Positions 24,620 to 34,500 of a stretch of 64,000 nucleotides of DNA are shown one piece after another; positions within the stretch are counted from its first letter, which is position 1; each line of letters opens with the position of its first letter. A model generated the notes under the pieces. That model made no database searches and had not been told where the DNA came from. It worked only from the letters and a program-made list of their open reading frames with translations. This DNA comes from Desulfatirhabdium butyrativorans DSM 18734 (lineage in GTDB: Bacteria > Desulfobacterota > Desulfobacteria > Desulfobacterales > Desulfatirhabdiaceae), in contig NZ_AUCU01000024.1 of the NCBI RefSeq assembly GCF_000429925.1, positions 1 to 64,000 on the forward strand, written 5' to 3'. A program made the position numbers and the translations under genes.

Positions 24620-26047
24620 ATGCAAAGCCGTCCGTTGGCACGAATTACCAAGAATTCAATCGTCGGATTTGTTGAGAAGGTGGTTGAAATAGCTGCAGGG
24701 CTCATTACGGTTTCGATTCTTGCTCGGTACCTGGATGTCGAGATGTTCGGATTGTATACGCTGATCGTGACTTTCGCAGGGATGATGCTTGCGCTTTGCA
24801 GTGTGGGCCTGGATCGTATCATGGTCAGAGATATTGCAAGCGACCGGATCAACTATCTTTCCTATATCCAGGATGTCAAAGGTGCAAGACTGATCCTGGC
24901 CGGAATCAGTCTTGCGATGATTCTGATCATGGCTGTTCCGATGGGAATCGACAGCAGGCTAGCCGTTGCTGCCCTGCTGGTATTTTCGGCGTCGGAAACC
25001 ATGTCGATGTACACCAATATTTATATGTCGGTTTTCAAGGCGTTCGAAAAAATGGAGTACAATACGTTCATCACAAGCATAGCCAAGCTGCTGACAATTT
25101 CCGGGCTGGTTATTGTGGTGTATCATAATTTGGGATTCATGGGGATTTTTATATCTATCGCTGCTGGTACGCTGGCCAAGGCCATCATGACCACCTCTTT
25201 ATTTCAGAAAAAATATAGCCGAAATGACATTCCGATATCTTTCGCTCATTCAGGCAAGATCGTCAAAGATTCCCTAATGATTGCTGCCTCCACGTTTTTT
25301 GCCATAGCCAGCATTCGGATGGGAGTATTCTTGTTGCAGGCTTTCGGGACACTGAAGGATGTGGCCTATTTTCAGGCTGCCAATGTTTTGCTTGTCCAGC
25401 TTCAACCCGCGGCCTATGTCATTGCCATGGCGCTTTATCCGGCCATCGCAAGCCGCAAATACGAAGGGGATTTGCTGCAAAAAGCCGCTACTTTCATCTT
25501 CATTGTCAGCCTGCCTTTGATGGGTTTGGGTTTTTTTTATGGCGACCAATTGATATTGCTGGTGTATGGCTGGAAATACTTGGAGGCCGTTCCAGCAATG
25601 AAAATTCTGATCCTTTCTGTAACCGTCACGTTTCTCGCGCATCTTCTGGAAATTGCTTTGTTGGTTGAATATCGGCAAAAGCTGCTGACGTTGGCCTGGG
25701 GAACGGCATTTTTTGTCAATATCCTGCTGGGTATGGCCGTTGTTCCGCAATACGGTCTGATAGGATGCGCAACGGTGATGACCATTTCGTATGTCGTTTT
25801 GTTTTGTATGCTTTATTGTTTTGTTCAAAAATATACCGCTTTTTCAATATCCTATCGAATATTTATCAAGCCCGTGGCTGGATTTCTTGTGATGCTATTG
25901 TTTCTGTTTAGCGCCTCCAATAACCAATCGCAAGGAGTTGGGGAAATACTCATCTATATGGTTGCTTCATTGATTTTATATGGATTGATGTTGTTCCTGT
26001 TACGGGTATTTCCGTTTCCCTGGAAAAAGCGTTCGGTTGAAATATAA
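24620..26047 (+). CDS. Polysaccharide flippase (Wzx/MATE-like, oligosaccharide transporter)
   Basis: 475 residues starting at the ATG at 24620, with GAGGA about 10 bases upstream. The protein is highly hydrophobic with about 12-14 predicted membrane segments, and its first half resembles Polysacc_synt: RITKNSIVGFVEKVVEIAAG, followed by FGLYTLIVTFAGMMLALCSVGLDRIMVRDIA. Such proteins move undecaprenyl-linked repeat units across the inner membrane. Flanked by the co-polymerase and the polymerase-like gene, it fits a Wzx/Wzy-dependent pathway. Confidence 0.88.
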   Translation: MQSRPLARITKNSIVGFVEKVVEIAAGLITVSILARYLDVEMFGLYTLIVTFAGMMLALCSVGLDRIMVRDIASDRINYLSYIQDVKGARLILAGISLAMILIMAVPMGIDSRLAVAALLVFSASETMSMYTNIYMSVFKAFEKMEYNTFITSIAKLLTISGLVIVVYHNLGFMGIFISIAAGTLAKAIMTTSLFQKKYSRNDIPISFAHSGKIVKDSLMIAASTFFAIASIRMGVFLLQAFGTLKDVAYFQAANVLLVQLQPAAYVIAMALYPAIASRKYEGDLLQKAATFIFIVSLPLMGLGFFYGDQLILLVYGWKYLEAVPAMKILILSVTVTFLAHLLEIALLVEYRQKLLTLAWGTAFFVNILLGMAVVPQYGLIGCATVMTISYVVLFCMLYCFVQKYTAFSISYRIFIKPVAGFLVMLLFLFSASNNQSQGVGEILIYMVASLILYGLMLFLLRVFPFPWKKRSVEI

Positions 26048-26224
26048 TGGGTTTAAAAAGCGTTGCATCGGCCAAGGCGTGGTTCGGAATGATTTTGTGC
26101 AATTGAGTGAACGGGCTTTTGTTCTTCAATAGGCTGCAATGGATGATAAAAAAGGACTTTTCTGGGTTGAGGCGTGGTCGTTCCTATCGTTTCAGGATAT
26201 TAATGATACTGTAGTAGGCTGAAG

Positions 26225-27748
26225 ATGGATGATTCCATTGGGAAAAAGGTGAGTCCCGGACTTTTTATTGGCGTATTCGTTACGATTGGCGCGTTTATGA
26301 CCGCCTTTTGTTCCGTAGGCCTGAATTCCAGGGATTATTTCTTCATGATTTCAGGTATCATTTTCCTGGTTCTCATCCCATTGCTGCTGGCAAATTACCG
26401 GTATGCTGCGTATTTGTTGATTGTGATTTTTCCAATCGAAAACATATCATTTATATACGAGATATCTTCTTATAAATATGACACGATCAGAATCTCGATC
26501 CTCGATATTTATCTTTTGCTTGCACTACTTTGTTTATTCATTTTTAAGAGTACCAATAAAAGTGACGCCTTTTCAAAAGATGTACCATATCCGGGATATG
26601 GGCTACTGTTGTTTGTAAGCTTCCTGTTCTTCTGTGCCGTATCGATAATGTGGGCGCCACATTTAGTGCTCAGTTTCTACCATGTATTCCGATTGATGAT
26701 GAATTCAGTGATGTTTTGGATCATTGTCACCCAGCTTACGGATGGGCGGGACTTGGTGAGGGCGGTCAAGATCATCATTGCCACTTCGGTAGTATCGGCT
26801 ATTGGGATGCTGATCAGCATGCTTCCATTGTGGAATATTTCAGAAACATTTTCGATTTCAGATCGGTTCATGATGGAAGTCAGCTTCCTGACGTACCAGA
26901 CAAAAGCAGCATGTTTCCTACCCAATAAATCCGGTGTCATATTGCTCATCATTGGAACACTGCTTTCTTTTGGAATGTTGAGCCAGGCAACTGAAAGAAA
27001 GGAAAGGCATGTTCTTTTCTGGATTATTTTACTGTTGATTTTCACGGCGTTTCATACCATGGCGCGAGCACCTGTTCTGTCGCTTTTCATCGCCGTTATT
27101 TTGCTTTTTCTTTCTTTGAAAACGTTCAGAATGCATATTGTCAAAAACTTGGCCATTTTCATTCTGATGGTGCTAATCCTCTTCGGCCTGTTCGCCGTTT
27201 CCCATTCCTATGTTGTAAGTATCGCAAAAAGCCATTATCAGTCGGAACCCATTCAGTCGGAACGTGCCTTGCGAGATCGGCTGATCATCTGGGGGAGGGC
27301 TCTAACGGCTATGGAGGAGAACAATGCATACTGGTTGGGATTGGGTCCTGGAGCCGGGACATTTTATGAAAATCCGGAAGCCCATGTGCATAACATTGTT
27401 TTTTCCATATTTGTCGATTTTGGATTTCTCGGATTTGGTGTTTTCTCGATTATTCTCTTGTCCTCATTGAAATCTTTTTATGCAGGCTGGTGGACGTTAA
27501 GAGATTCCCTGATGAAAGCGCTTTTCCTGTCGGCCGCAGCTGGTATAGTAAGCATTGCTATTTCCGGAATGCTGGATTATGACTATAATTTCAATCTGTT
27601 GTGGTATGCTGCGGCAATCTGTTGCGCCATTTATCGGAATGCTATCCGAACCCCTTCTTTTCGGGGAAGGGATGTAAAGATGGACCAATCTGTCTTTTTT
27701 GAGCACCCTTCATGCCAAAACCAAATTCAAAGAAGATGCGCAGGGTAA
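26225..27748 (+). CDS. O-antigen ligase/polymerase-like membrane protein (Wzy-like)
   Basis: 507 residues with about ten to twelve membrane segments and a large central loop around residues 330-390 that contains GRALTAMEENNAYWLGLGPGAG and HVHNIVFSIFVDFGFLG. A periplasmic loop with H/N residues followed by a helix is typical of the O-antigen ligase/Wzy_C superfamily. Position next to the flippase supports polymerisation of the repeat unit at the periplasmic face. The 177 bases upstream hold no convincing gene. Polymerase versus ligase cannot be decided from sequence. Confidence 0.8.
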   Translation: MDDSIGKKVSPGLFIGVFVTIGAFMTAFCSVGLNSRDYFFMISGIIFLVLIPLLLANYRYAAYLLIVIFPIENISFIYEISSYKYDTIRISILDIYLLLALLCLFIFKSTNKSDAFSKDVPYPGYGLLLFVSFLFFCAVSIMWAPHLVLSFYHVFRLMMNSVMFWIIVTQLTDGRDLVRAVKIIIATSVVSAIGMLISMLPLWNISETFSISDRFMMEVSFLTYQTKAACFLPNKSGVILLIIGTLLSFGMLSQATERKERHVLFWIILLLIFTAFHTMARAPVLSLFIAVILLFLSLKTFRMHIVKNLAIFILMVLILFGLFAVSHSYVVSIAKSHYQSEPIQSERALRDRLIIWGRALTAMEENNAYWLGLGPGAGTFYENPEAHVHNIVFSIFVDFGFLGFGVFSIILLSSLKSFYAGWWTLRDSLMKALFLSAAAGIVSIAISGMLDYDYNFNLLWYAAAICCAIYRNAIRTPSFRGRDVKMDQSVFFEHPSCQNQIQRRCAG

Positions 27749-27787
27749 AAAGGGGCGGTAAGGCATCGTCCAATCGGGGATAATTTC

Positions 27788-29104
27788 ATGACGATGATGG
27801 AAATGATCAGGGAGCATAAACGGATATTGCTCTTTTTGTTTGTTGCGGCTTTTGCTTTGCGGGCGGCTTATCTGATTCTGATGGCAGTCGTGTTCGATTA
27901 CCGGATTCTGGCGCGTGATTATGAGTATGGCGTCATTGCAAACTCCTTGATTGCGGGTAAGGGATACAGTGTGCCGTTGGCCGAGTTCGTTGAAAACGAG
28001 GGGGCAATCCATAATCTGGATCATTACAGACCGACAGCATACCATCTGCCTTTTTACCCAATGATGCTGGCAGCCGTTTATGGTTTAAGTGAAAGCCCGT
28101 TGTCAAAGCATATCGTTATGTGGATTCAAGCCGTTGTTGGTTCATTTACATGCCTGATTCTCTATCTGGTTGCATACGAGCTGTATCGGGACAAATGGAC
28201 GGCCCTCATTGCAGGGATTATTATGACGGTTTATCCAACATTTATTGTGCATGTCTCAAGCTTGGTGCCAGAAACACTGTTGTTGTTCTGGTTCTCGTTG
28301 AGCATGCTCGGTTTGCTTGTACTCAGAAATGATGGCGGCTGGGGCAACGCAATTCTTACCGGAATATTTCTGGGAGTATCTATTTTAACCTCCAATGTTC
28401 TTGTTCCCATCATTCCCTCCTTGTTGATATGGCTGTTTGTATCAATGAATGGGACAGCCAAAACGAAAAGTTTTCGGATAATGGCGCTCGTCTTCACCAT
28501 GTCATTCGTGATTGCTCCACTGCTTGTCCGAAACTTCATTGTTTTCGATATGTTTCCCCTGCTGAAATCGACAGCCGGAACGAATTTATGGCTTGGTAAC
28601 AATCCTCTGGCGACCGGGACATTTTATTTGCAGAACGGGGAGAAGGCCAGCACGATTTTGCCGAAAGCTTTCGTTGAAGCGCAGTGTCTTTCCGAAACGG
28701 AACAGGACCATATTCTCTATGAACAAGCGATGCGTTACATACAAAACAATCCGATACGGTTCATCAAACTGTTTTTAATCAAACTCTATTACTTTTTATG
28801 GTTTCCACCGGATCATCTCCTGTCCAGGGAAGCCGGGATTCTGAAAAAGATTTCCATGGCCCCCTATATACTTCTATTGGCTGGATGCATGATCGGAATC
28901 TATATGGCCATAGGGAAATATCCAAAAGAAACATTTTTGCTGTGTGCTGTCATCTTGACGGTGGCCCTTCTGTATTCGGTCTTTATTGTCGGACATCCCA
29001 GATATCGGATGACAATTGAGCCGTATATGATCATATTGTTGTCGTATGCCGTAAAAGCATGGATCGCAAAAACATCCTTGTTCAAGCAGCGACGATCCTC
29101 ATGA
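27788..29104 (+). CDS. Membrane glycosyltransferase, GT39/ArnT-like
   Basis: 438 residues with about nine to ten membrane helices. The first periplasmic loop has the acidic signature ARDYEYGVIANSLIAGKGY, like the D-D/E motif of PMT/ArnT-type polyprenyl-phosphate-dependent glycosyltransferases. LEDHYRPTAYHLPFYP-like sequence follows near residue 77 (here NLDHYRPTAYHLPFYP). Such enzymes use a lipid-phosphate sugar donor and act on the outer face of the inner membrane. The stop codon overlaps the next start by four bases, so translation is probably coupled. Confidence 0.78.
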   Translation: MTMMEMIREHKRILLFLFVAAFALRAAYLILMAVVFDYRILARDYEYGVIANSLIAGKGYSVPLAEFVENEGAIHNLDHYRPTAYHLPFYPMMLAAVYGLSESPLSKHIVMWIQAVVGSFTCLILYLVAYELYRDKWTALIAGIIMTVYPTFIVHVSSLVPETLLLFWFSLSMLGLLVLRNDGGWGNAILTGIFLGVSILTSNVLVPIIPSLLIWLFVSMNGTAKTKSFRIMALVFTMSFVIAPLLVRNFIVFDMFPLLKSTAGTNLWLGNNPLATGTFYLQNGEKASTILPKAFVEAQCLSETEQDHILYEQAMRYIQNNPIRFIKLFLIKLYYFLWFPPDHLLSREAGILKKISMAPYILLLAGCMIGIYMAIGKYPKETFLLCAVILTVALLYSVFIVGHPRYRMTIEPYMIILLSYAVKAWIAKTSLFKQRRSS

Positions 29105-30096
29105 GCAACCAGCAAAACCGTATTCATTACGCGTTGTTCGGTGCGGCGGCTTTCCTGTTGTCTCTATACTTTTCACATATGCATATCCTGATGTGCGACC
29201 AGGCGGAAAAGGCGTCATTGGACTTGCTTCTTACAAACAACGCGGATACCCCCTTCCAATATCGTGTTCTGGTTCCCTGGCTGGTGCAATCGGTATCGCG
29301 GTGGTTATCGCCAAATCTCCTTTCACCGATTCAGATGTTCAGGATGGCGGAGTTCTTTTTCACGTTCTCCTTATGCATCGTATTCCGCAGTTATATCAAC
29401 TTGTTCATCGAAGATGCGATGCGATCAAGCGTATATGCGCTGTCCATTTTTCTTCTATTGCCCTATCAATACATATTTTACAGTCCATCTTTGCATTCGA
29501 TATTTTATCCTTCCGATGTGCCATCCGTTTTCTTTTTCACACTCGGCTTGATCCTCATCTACAAAAAAAACTGGTTCCTGTATTATCCGATCTTTGCCAT
29601 TGCGACCTTCAATCGGGAGACGACGATCTTTCTGGTTTTCATTTGCTGGATAACAGCCATCTCGAAAACGAACATGTTATCCGTTACCTCCCAATGTCTG
29701 GTTCAGATGGTTTTGTGGGTCCTGATTAAACAATTCCTGGCTGTTTTATATGCCGATAACCCCGGGCCTGGGTTTTTCGTCAATTTCATATCCACCAATT
29801 GGATGAAACTGGGTAATCCACTCAATGTGATCCGGATAGCAAGCAGTTTCTGCTTTGTCTGGGTGGCCGTTTTATATCGATTTTCATGTATTACCTCTGA
29901 TTTTCTCAAAAGAACTACATTCGTTATCTTTCCCTATCTAGTCGGAATGTTTATTGTTGGTAACATCATTGAGTTGCGCATTTTTGGAGAACTCATACCT
30001 GTGGTGTTGATAGTGTTTTGGGTAATCATCGATCGATCGCTCTTCCAGTTTCAAAATCAAACTCCATGTTTTTCAGAAGAGAAAGCTGAAAGATAA
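29101..30096 (+). CDS. Multi-spanning membrane protein, unrecognised (possible glycosyltransferase)
   Basis: 331 residues from the ATG at 29101, which overlaps the previous stop (ATGA). Eight or so membrane segments are predicted. The first loop contains TPFQYRVLVPWLVQSVSRWL; a YRxLxPWL motif in this position occurs in uncharacterised membrane proteins of polysaccharide loci. I cannot assign a named family. Context between a GT39-like and an SGNH protein suggests a role in building or modifying the glycan at the inner membrane. Confidence 0.7.
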   Translation: MSNQQNRIHYALFGAAAFLLSLYFSHMHILMCDQAEKASLDLLLTNNADTPFQYRVLVPWLVQSVSRWLSPNLLSPIQMFRMAEFFFTFSLCIVFRSYINLFIEDAMRSSVYALSIFLLLPYQYIFYSPSLHSIFYPSDVPSVFFFTLGLILIYKKNWFLYYPIFAIATFNRETTIFLVFICWITAISKTNMLSVTSQCLVQMVLWVLIKQFLAVLYADNPGPGFFVNFISTNWMKLGNPLNVIRIASSFCFVWVAVLYRFSCITSDFLKRTTFVIFPYLVGMFIVGNIIELRIFGELIPVVLIVFWVIIDRSLFQFQNQTPCFSEEKAER

Positions 30097-30099
30097 CCA

Positions 30100-31431
30100 G
30101 TGGAGCGGATCTACAGATTTGGCGCATATATTTATATAATTGCCGTAATGATCGCGATTGTTGTACAGGATCACACGACGGTGCTTCCTCTCGGTCTCTT
30201 TAACCAGGATCGGAAGCTGTATGCGCTGGTTTCAAATTTATGTTTGACCGTCTCCATCGTGATGTTTGTGGTGCTGACGGTTGAGTTTTGGACACAAAGG
30301 CGGCTGAGGATAGGTAATTGGATAAGGGGGTGCCTGGCTTTTTTCATCATAACGGAACTTCTTGTTTTTTCAGCGGATCGAATTTTCGTGAGTGGAAATG
30401 CAAAGAGCCGACTCGGGGGACCGTATTATGAGCGGCAAACATCCCGTGGAACGTGGGTGATTCTAAAAAAACCTCATGCCGGTGGATGGCTTGCTTCCGA
30501 GGAGAACGCTAAACTCAAAAAAGTCAGCGATCGTTTTCGCATTCTTTTTCTTGGAGATTCTTATACAGAAGGCAGTGGACATGGTAAGGATTGTAACTAT
30601 CCAGATGTTGTTGAAAAAACAATTCAAAGCAAATTTGCAAATGTAGAGGTTATGAATGCCGGTGTCGCAGGCTATGGGCCGGTTGATGCCCTGAATCTAC
30701 TGGAGTTTTTGGAGGAAGAAGGATACCGATTTGATTTGGTCGTATATAACATGTTTACAGAAAACGATTATACCGACAACCTGCCGCAGACCGAAAGGCG
30801 GGTTGTCGGAGGGATGATATTCAGGTTCCCTCATTCCTGGTTTTTACGAACGATTCATCCGACCAACTCCTATCTTTTCCGTTACGTGTTGGTTATCTGG
30901 AAATTGAGTACTCTGCCCGAAGAGGCATCGAGTCCGATTTCGTTCCGGTCAGGAAAATGTGTATTTTCTCGAGAAGACTCCACCGAGGTTTCATCTTTTC
31001 TGAAAGCGTTTATTCGGGAGAGGCTGGAAGGGAATCGGATGGTGGCACAATCGGAACGAGCAAAGCGGGAAGTTATGGATGCGATCAGCGCCATGAAGGC
31101 TTGTGCAGGCAGGCTGGATATCCCTTTTATCATCGCAGTATTTCCGGATCGGGTGCTTGTTGATGGCAATATCCGACAACAGCTTCATATTGAATATGAT
31201 AAGCTATGGCCATTGAAAGATCTGCAGACCCTGCTTTATCGGACATTTTCGAATACTCCGGTGGTGAGTGTTGAGAATGCTTTGCAGGGGCTTTCTGGAA
31301 TGTACCGTTGGGACGATACACATCTTTCCGATTTGGGAAATGTAACTGCAGGAAGTTATGTGGCTGAAAAGCTGGTTGAATTTCTTGCAAGGTCAACGAG
31401 CGTGCAGTTGGGTTCGGGCAAGGGACATTGA
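30100..31431 (+). CDS. Membrane-anchored SGNH/GDSL-like hydrolase or acyltransferase partner
   Basis: 443 residues from a GTG at 30100. Three N-terminal membrane segments run to about residue 100. The SGNH-like domain then begins with FLGDSYTEGSGHGKDCNYP near residue 150, where GDS holds the nucleophile. NAGVAGYGPVDALN supplies the Gly block, and DDTHLSDLGN near the end carries the D-x-x-H catalytic pair. Proteins of this type in exopolysaccharide loci add or remove acetyl or other acyl groups. The stop overlaps the next ATG (TGATG). Substrate unknown. Confidence 0.8.
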   Translation: MERIYRFGAYIYIIAVMIAIVVQDHTTVLPLGLFNQDRKLYALVSNLCLTVSIVMFVVLTVEFWTQRRLRIGNWIRGCLAFFIITELLVFSADRIFVSGNAKSRLGGPYYERQTSRGTWVILKKPHAGGWLASEENAKLKKVSDRFRILFLGDSYTEGSGHGKDCNYPDVVEKTIQSKFANVEVMNAGVAGYGPVDALNLLEFLEEEGYRFDLVVYNMFTENDYTDNLPQTERRVVGGMIFRFPHSWFLRTIHPTNSYLFRYVLVIWKLSTLPEEASSPISFRSGKCVFSREDSTEVSSFLKAFIRERLEGNRMVAQSERAKREVMDAISAMKACAGRLDIPFIIAVFPDRVLVDGNIRQQLHIEYDKLWPLKDLQTLLYRTFSNTPVVSVENALQGLSGMYRWDDTHLSDLGNVTAGSYVAEKLVEFLARSTSVQLGSGKGH

Positions 31432-33305
31432 TGTACTACTTCATCCAAACGAAAAAAATAATCAATCAGCATCTCTCCAACACCTGTCTTTGCTATGTAT
31501 TTTGGTTTCTGGTTTCCATCGGAATGCTCCTCTTTTACGATACCAATTATTCTGAAGCTGCTCCTTCACCTGTTAGTCCTGAGGAAATGGAATCCACTTT
31601 TCGCAACATAGACCGCGACCCCACGAATCATCAAACGTTTGCGAGAAGGGTACAGGTGCTGGATGAATGGAGAGCTGTATTGGCAAGATCCGGTAGAAGA
31701 TTCGATGTCGAGCGGGTACTGCCTCCGGGATGGATTTCTGATATCATGCGTCTGAAAAACAGCGGTAAAGCCAAAGAAGCGTTCGCAGAACTCGATTGGC
31801 TTTACCGGGAAATCCGAAAGATTGAGACGCCACAAAAAGAGCCGTTCCATCCAAACAGTCCTGAATATCGTACATCACAGGACGACAATCGAAACGAGGA
31901 ATTAATTGCCGGCAAAAAAACCGACCCGATAGGCGCTGATATCTTGATCGATTTTTCCAAAGCGTTTGGCACGTTCAGTCCGTATCTGTTCGGCGCTATT
32001 TCTGCCCCGTATTTCGATCAAACCGGTTTTGACTTGGCAAAGGAAGCCGGTTTCAAGCTGATCGGAGTTTTTCTGGATTCGAGCAAACCACTTCCAGCGC
32101 ATATCGATGACCCTGCTGAATACGATTTTTCGCTATTGGACAAACAGGTGGAGGCGATTTTCGAAATCGGCGCCGAACCGATGATCATCTTCGCCCCGCT
32201 GCGCAGGCCATTAGACCTGAATCGCTACGCTGGATATGTTCGAAATGTTGCCAAGCATCTGACACGAGGGTGGGGCGATGGCCATCGTTGGAAAGTCAAA
32301 TTATTCCGATTTGGAAATGAGCCGGACAATACCGAATTCTGGAAGGATACCCAGTTTGCCTTTTTTGAGACCTATGCAAAATGGGCAAAAACGCTTAAGG
32401 ATGTCGATCCGGCGTTTATTTTGGTGGCTCCCGGATTGATGCAGGTTCAGGTGGGTTTGCAATCCCATTCCCTGCATCCATGGGTCAACGATTTTTTGAA
32501 TTATTGCCATCAAAAACAGGTGCCGCTCGATTATTTTTCATTCCATGCCTATTCACCCATTCCCTATCACTTTTTTTATGAAAATGCGAGATTGTTGAAA
32601 TCCGAACTGCAAAAGTATCCCCGCCTGAGTCCGCTATATGGCGCTCCCAAAATTGCCAATGATGAATGGCAGATAAAACTCGGTGATTTATGGTCCGGTA
32701 CGAAAAGCCCCCAGTTCGATACGGCATGGGCTGCGGCTCATAACATCGATGCCTTGATCAATATGATCGAGCAGGGCATCGAATTGTCCTTGCCGATGAC
32801 CGGAACATTCAATGGAGGCCAAGGCGGTTGTCATGATTTTTTGCTGGTCGGTTGCAACAATCAGAAAAAGCCATCATTTTATGCGTTCAAAGGATTCAAC
32901 TGGCTCTATGGGACAGATCGTCTATCGGTGAGCGGAACGGATCAAATGAATTTTGCCGCTATTGCTGGGAAAACTGAAAAGGGCATGATCGTCGTATTTT
33001 CGAATCACGATGTTGGGGGCTATCTGGAAAAATATGAATCCAGAAGCGGACCGTCCGCGTGGCGCGAATACAAGCACCATATCCTGGCTCGCGGTATCCC
33101 GAATCGCTACAACCGGTTCAGCATCAAAGCGATCCATCTGCCATGGAAACCGTCAGATGCGGTTGTGTATGCGCACTATTTGGTGGATGACACGCACGGG
33201 CTGGCCCTGGTTGAAACAAAAACCGTTTCAGGCAATGATTCGCTTGTTTTTGAAGGGAAGATGGATTCGCCCAGCGTTCATGTTGTTCAAATCCATCTTC
33301 AGTGA
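31431..33305 (+). CDS. Clan GH-A glycoside hydrolase (GH39/PslG-like), exported
   Basis: 624 residues; the ATG at 31431 overlaps the preceding stop by one base. A membrane segment near residues 21-37 (CYVFWFLVSIGMLLFYD) suggests a signal anchor. The (beta/alpha)8 domain begins near residue 170. The acid/base glutamate is E297 in FGNEPDN, preceded by the strand end KLFRF, and the nucleophile is E412 in IANDEW. NEP plus a later E on strand 7 is typical of clan GH-A, GH39-like. PslG of Pseudomonas is a comparable hydrolase within an exopolysaccharide operon, so this one may trim or release the polymer. Exact specificity unknown. Confidence 0.8.
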   Translation: MYYFIQTKKIINQHLSNTCLCYVFWFLVSIGMLLFYDTNYSEAAPSPVSPEEMESTFRNIDRDPTNHQTFARRVQVLDEWRAVLARSGRRFDVERVLPPGWISDIMRLKNSGKAKEAFAELDWLYREIRKIETPQKEPFHPNSPEYRTSQDDNRNEELIAGKKTDPIGADILIDFSKAFGTFSPYLFGAISAPYFDQTGFDLAKEAGFKLIGVFLDSSKPLPAHIDDPAEYDFSLLDKQVEAIFEIGAEPMIIFAPLRRPLDLNRYAGYVRNVAKHLTRGWGDGHRWKVKLFRFGNEPDNTEFWKDTQFAFFETYAKWAKTLKDVDPAFILVAPGLMQVQVGLQSHSLHPWVNDFLNYCHQKQVPLDYFSFHAYSPIPYHFFYENARLLKSELQKYPRLSPLYGAPKIANDEWQIKLGDLWSGTKSPQFDTAWAAAHNIDALINMIEQGIELSLPMTGTFNGGQGGCHDFLLVGCNNQKKPSFYAFKGFNWLYGTDRLSVSGTDQMNFAAIAGKTEKGMIVVFSNHDVGGYLEKYESRSGPSAWREYKHHILARGIPNRYNRFSIKAIHLPWKPSDAVVYAHYLVDDTHGLALVETKTVSGNDSLVFEGKMDSPSVHVVQIHLQ

Positions 33306-33320
33306 TACGAAACAACTTTA

Positions 33321-33447
33321 GTGCCTGAACGGAAAACCCGTTTAGGATGCAACCTGAGCCGGAGGGCAGGCTGTTTCACGCTGTATCGCAAAATTGCCTG
33401 CCCGCAGACGGCGCGCTGCTCCAAATAACGGTTTTTCGTTCAGGCAC
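33321..33447. repeat. MITE-like repeat, copy 3 (complete, 127 bp)
   Basis: Ends GTGCCTGAACGGAAAACC and GGTTTTTCGTTCAGGCAC are imperfect terminal inverted repeats. An inner pair GGGCAGGC/GCCTGCCC lies in the middle. It sits just upstream of the acyltransferase start and codes for nothing evident. Confidence 0.75.
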
Positions 33448-33471
33448 AAGTTTAGAAGTGAGGGGTTTAGG

Positions 33472-34425
33472 GTGTCTTTCCCGAAAGATATGCTGTTATG
33501 GTCCTACTGGTACCCTTTCCGTCGGCTCATCCAGGGTTTGACTGTCCCCCGGGCGTATTTCATTGCGGAAATGATGGGAAATTTACTGTATTGCCTTGCC
33601 GGCAACAAACGCAAGGCCTTCGAAAAAGAGCTATATACAATCTTTGGAAGAAAATCGGATTTGCTTCAAATCCGATTGATTGTTCGGAAGGCATTCATTC
33701 ATTGGTGCCGCTCTGAAGTGGAAATGATGCTGTATTCGAAGATGAATGCCACTAACATCTCGATGTTTGTGGAGATTGAAGGATTGGATCATCTGGATCG
33801 AGCACTTGCTGCGGGCAAAGGTGTCATGCTGCTGTTTTCGCATTTCGGAGCCAACCAGATGATCATGCCCGCGATGGGCTATCATGGCTATCCCATGAGC
33901 CAGCTCAGCGCTCCTGCTACAGTATGGACGGAAAAGCTTTCCGGCAGAAAATTTTCCCGGATGGAAAAGAAAGCGCTCGAGATGAGATGGCGCCAAGAGT
34001 CGTTTCTGCCGGTTACCCATATCAACATATTCGGTTCGTTGAAAGCCGCATTTACCTGTCTGAAGAAAAACGAAATATTGGGTGTCGCCATCGACGGGGG
34101 CGGCGGGCAAAAAAAAGTAATGGTTGATTTCCTGGGTAAAACCGCCCTGTTTTCCACGGGCCCATTGGAAATCGCGGCCAGGACAAATTGCAGGGTTCTT
34201 CCCACGTTCATGGTCCGATCCATTCAGGGCAAAAGTCGGATGATCATTGAAGAGCCCATGGAAATCCGCAACACGGATCGGGATGTTTTTGTTTCGGTGC
34301 ACACGCAGATGTTTGCGACCCGGTTGGAATCCTATGTCCGCAAATACCCGTGCCACTATCTCCAGTTCTTGTCGTTGCGTGCTTTTATGGCATCCGTCGA
34401 TGGGGCGCCCTTCCTGATGGAATGA
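33472..34425 (+). CDS. LpxL/HtrB-like lysophospholipid acyltransferase family protein (first copy)
   Basis: 317 residues from the GTG at 33472, which has GAGGGG 7 bases upstream; earlier starts would lie inside the repeat element. The acyltransferase motif is LLFSHFGANQ near residue 121, with His as the catalytic base of the HX4D/E-type motif, although the acidic residue is replaced by Q/N here. GVAIDGGGGQK and FSTGPLEIAARTNCRVLP match the second and third LpxL motifs. LpxL proteins add a fatty acyl chain to lipid A; relatives acylate other glycolipids. It is paired with four radical SAM genes and a second copy at 40.9 kb. Confidence 0.82.
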   Translation: MSFPKDMLLWSYWYPFRRLIQGLTVPRAYFIAEMMGNLLYCLAGNKRKAFEKELYTIFGRKSDLLQIRLIVRKAFIHWCRSEVEMMLYSKMNATNISMFVEIEGLDHLDRALAAGKGVMLLFSHFGANQMIMPAMGYHGYPMSQLSAPATVWTEKLSGRKFSRMEKKALEMRWRQESFLPVTHINIFGSLKAAFTCLKKNEILGVAIDGGGGQKKVMVDFLGKTALFSTGPLEIAARTNCRVLPTFMVRSIQGKSRMIIEEPMEIRNTDRDVFVSVHTQMFATRLESYVRKYPCHYLQFLSLRAFMASVDGAPFLME

Positions 34426-34500
34426 TGAACCCCGGGGCGATCGAATCAAAATCGATGCCAGATCATATAAAGGCTTTGGAATCCAGAAGGAAACACGCTG

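Noticed and set aside
26139-26222. 27-residue frame before the Wzy-like gene
   Set aside because: ATG and stop are present, but there is no ribosome site and no recognisable sequence; too short to support.
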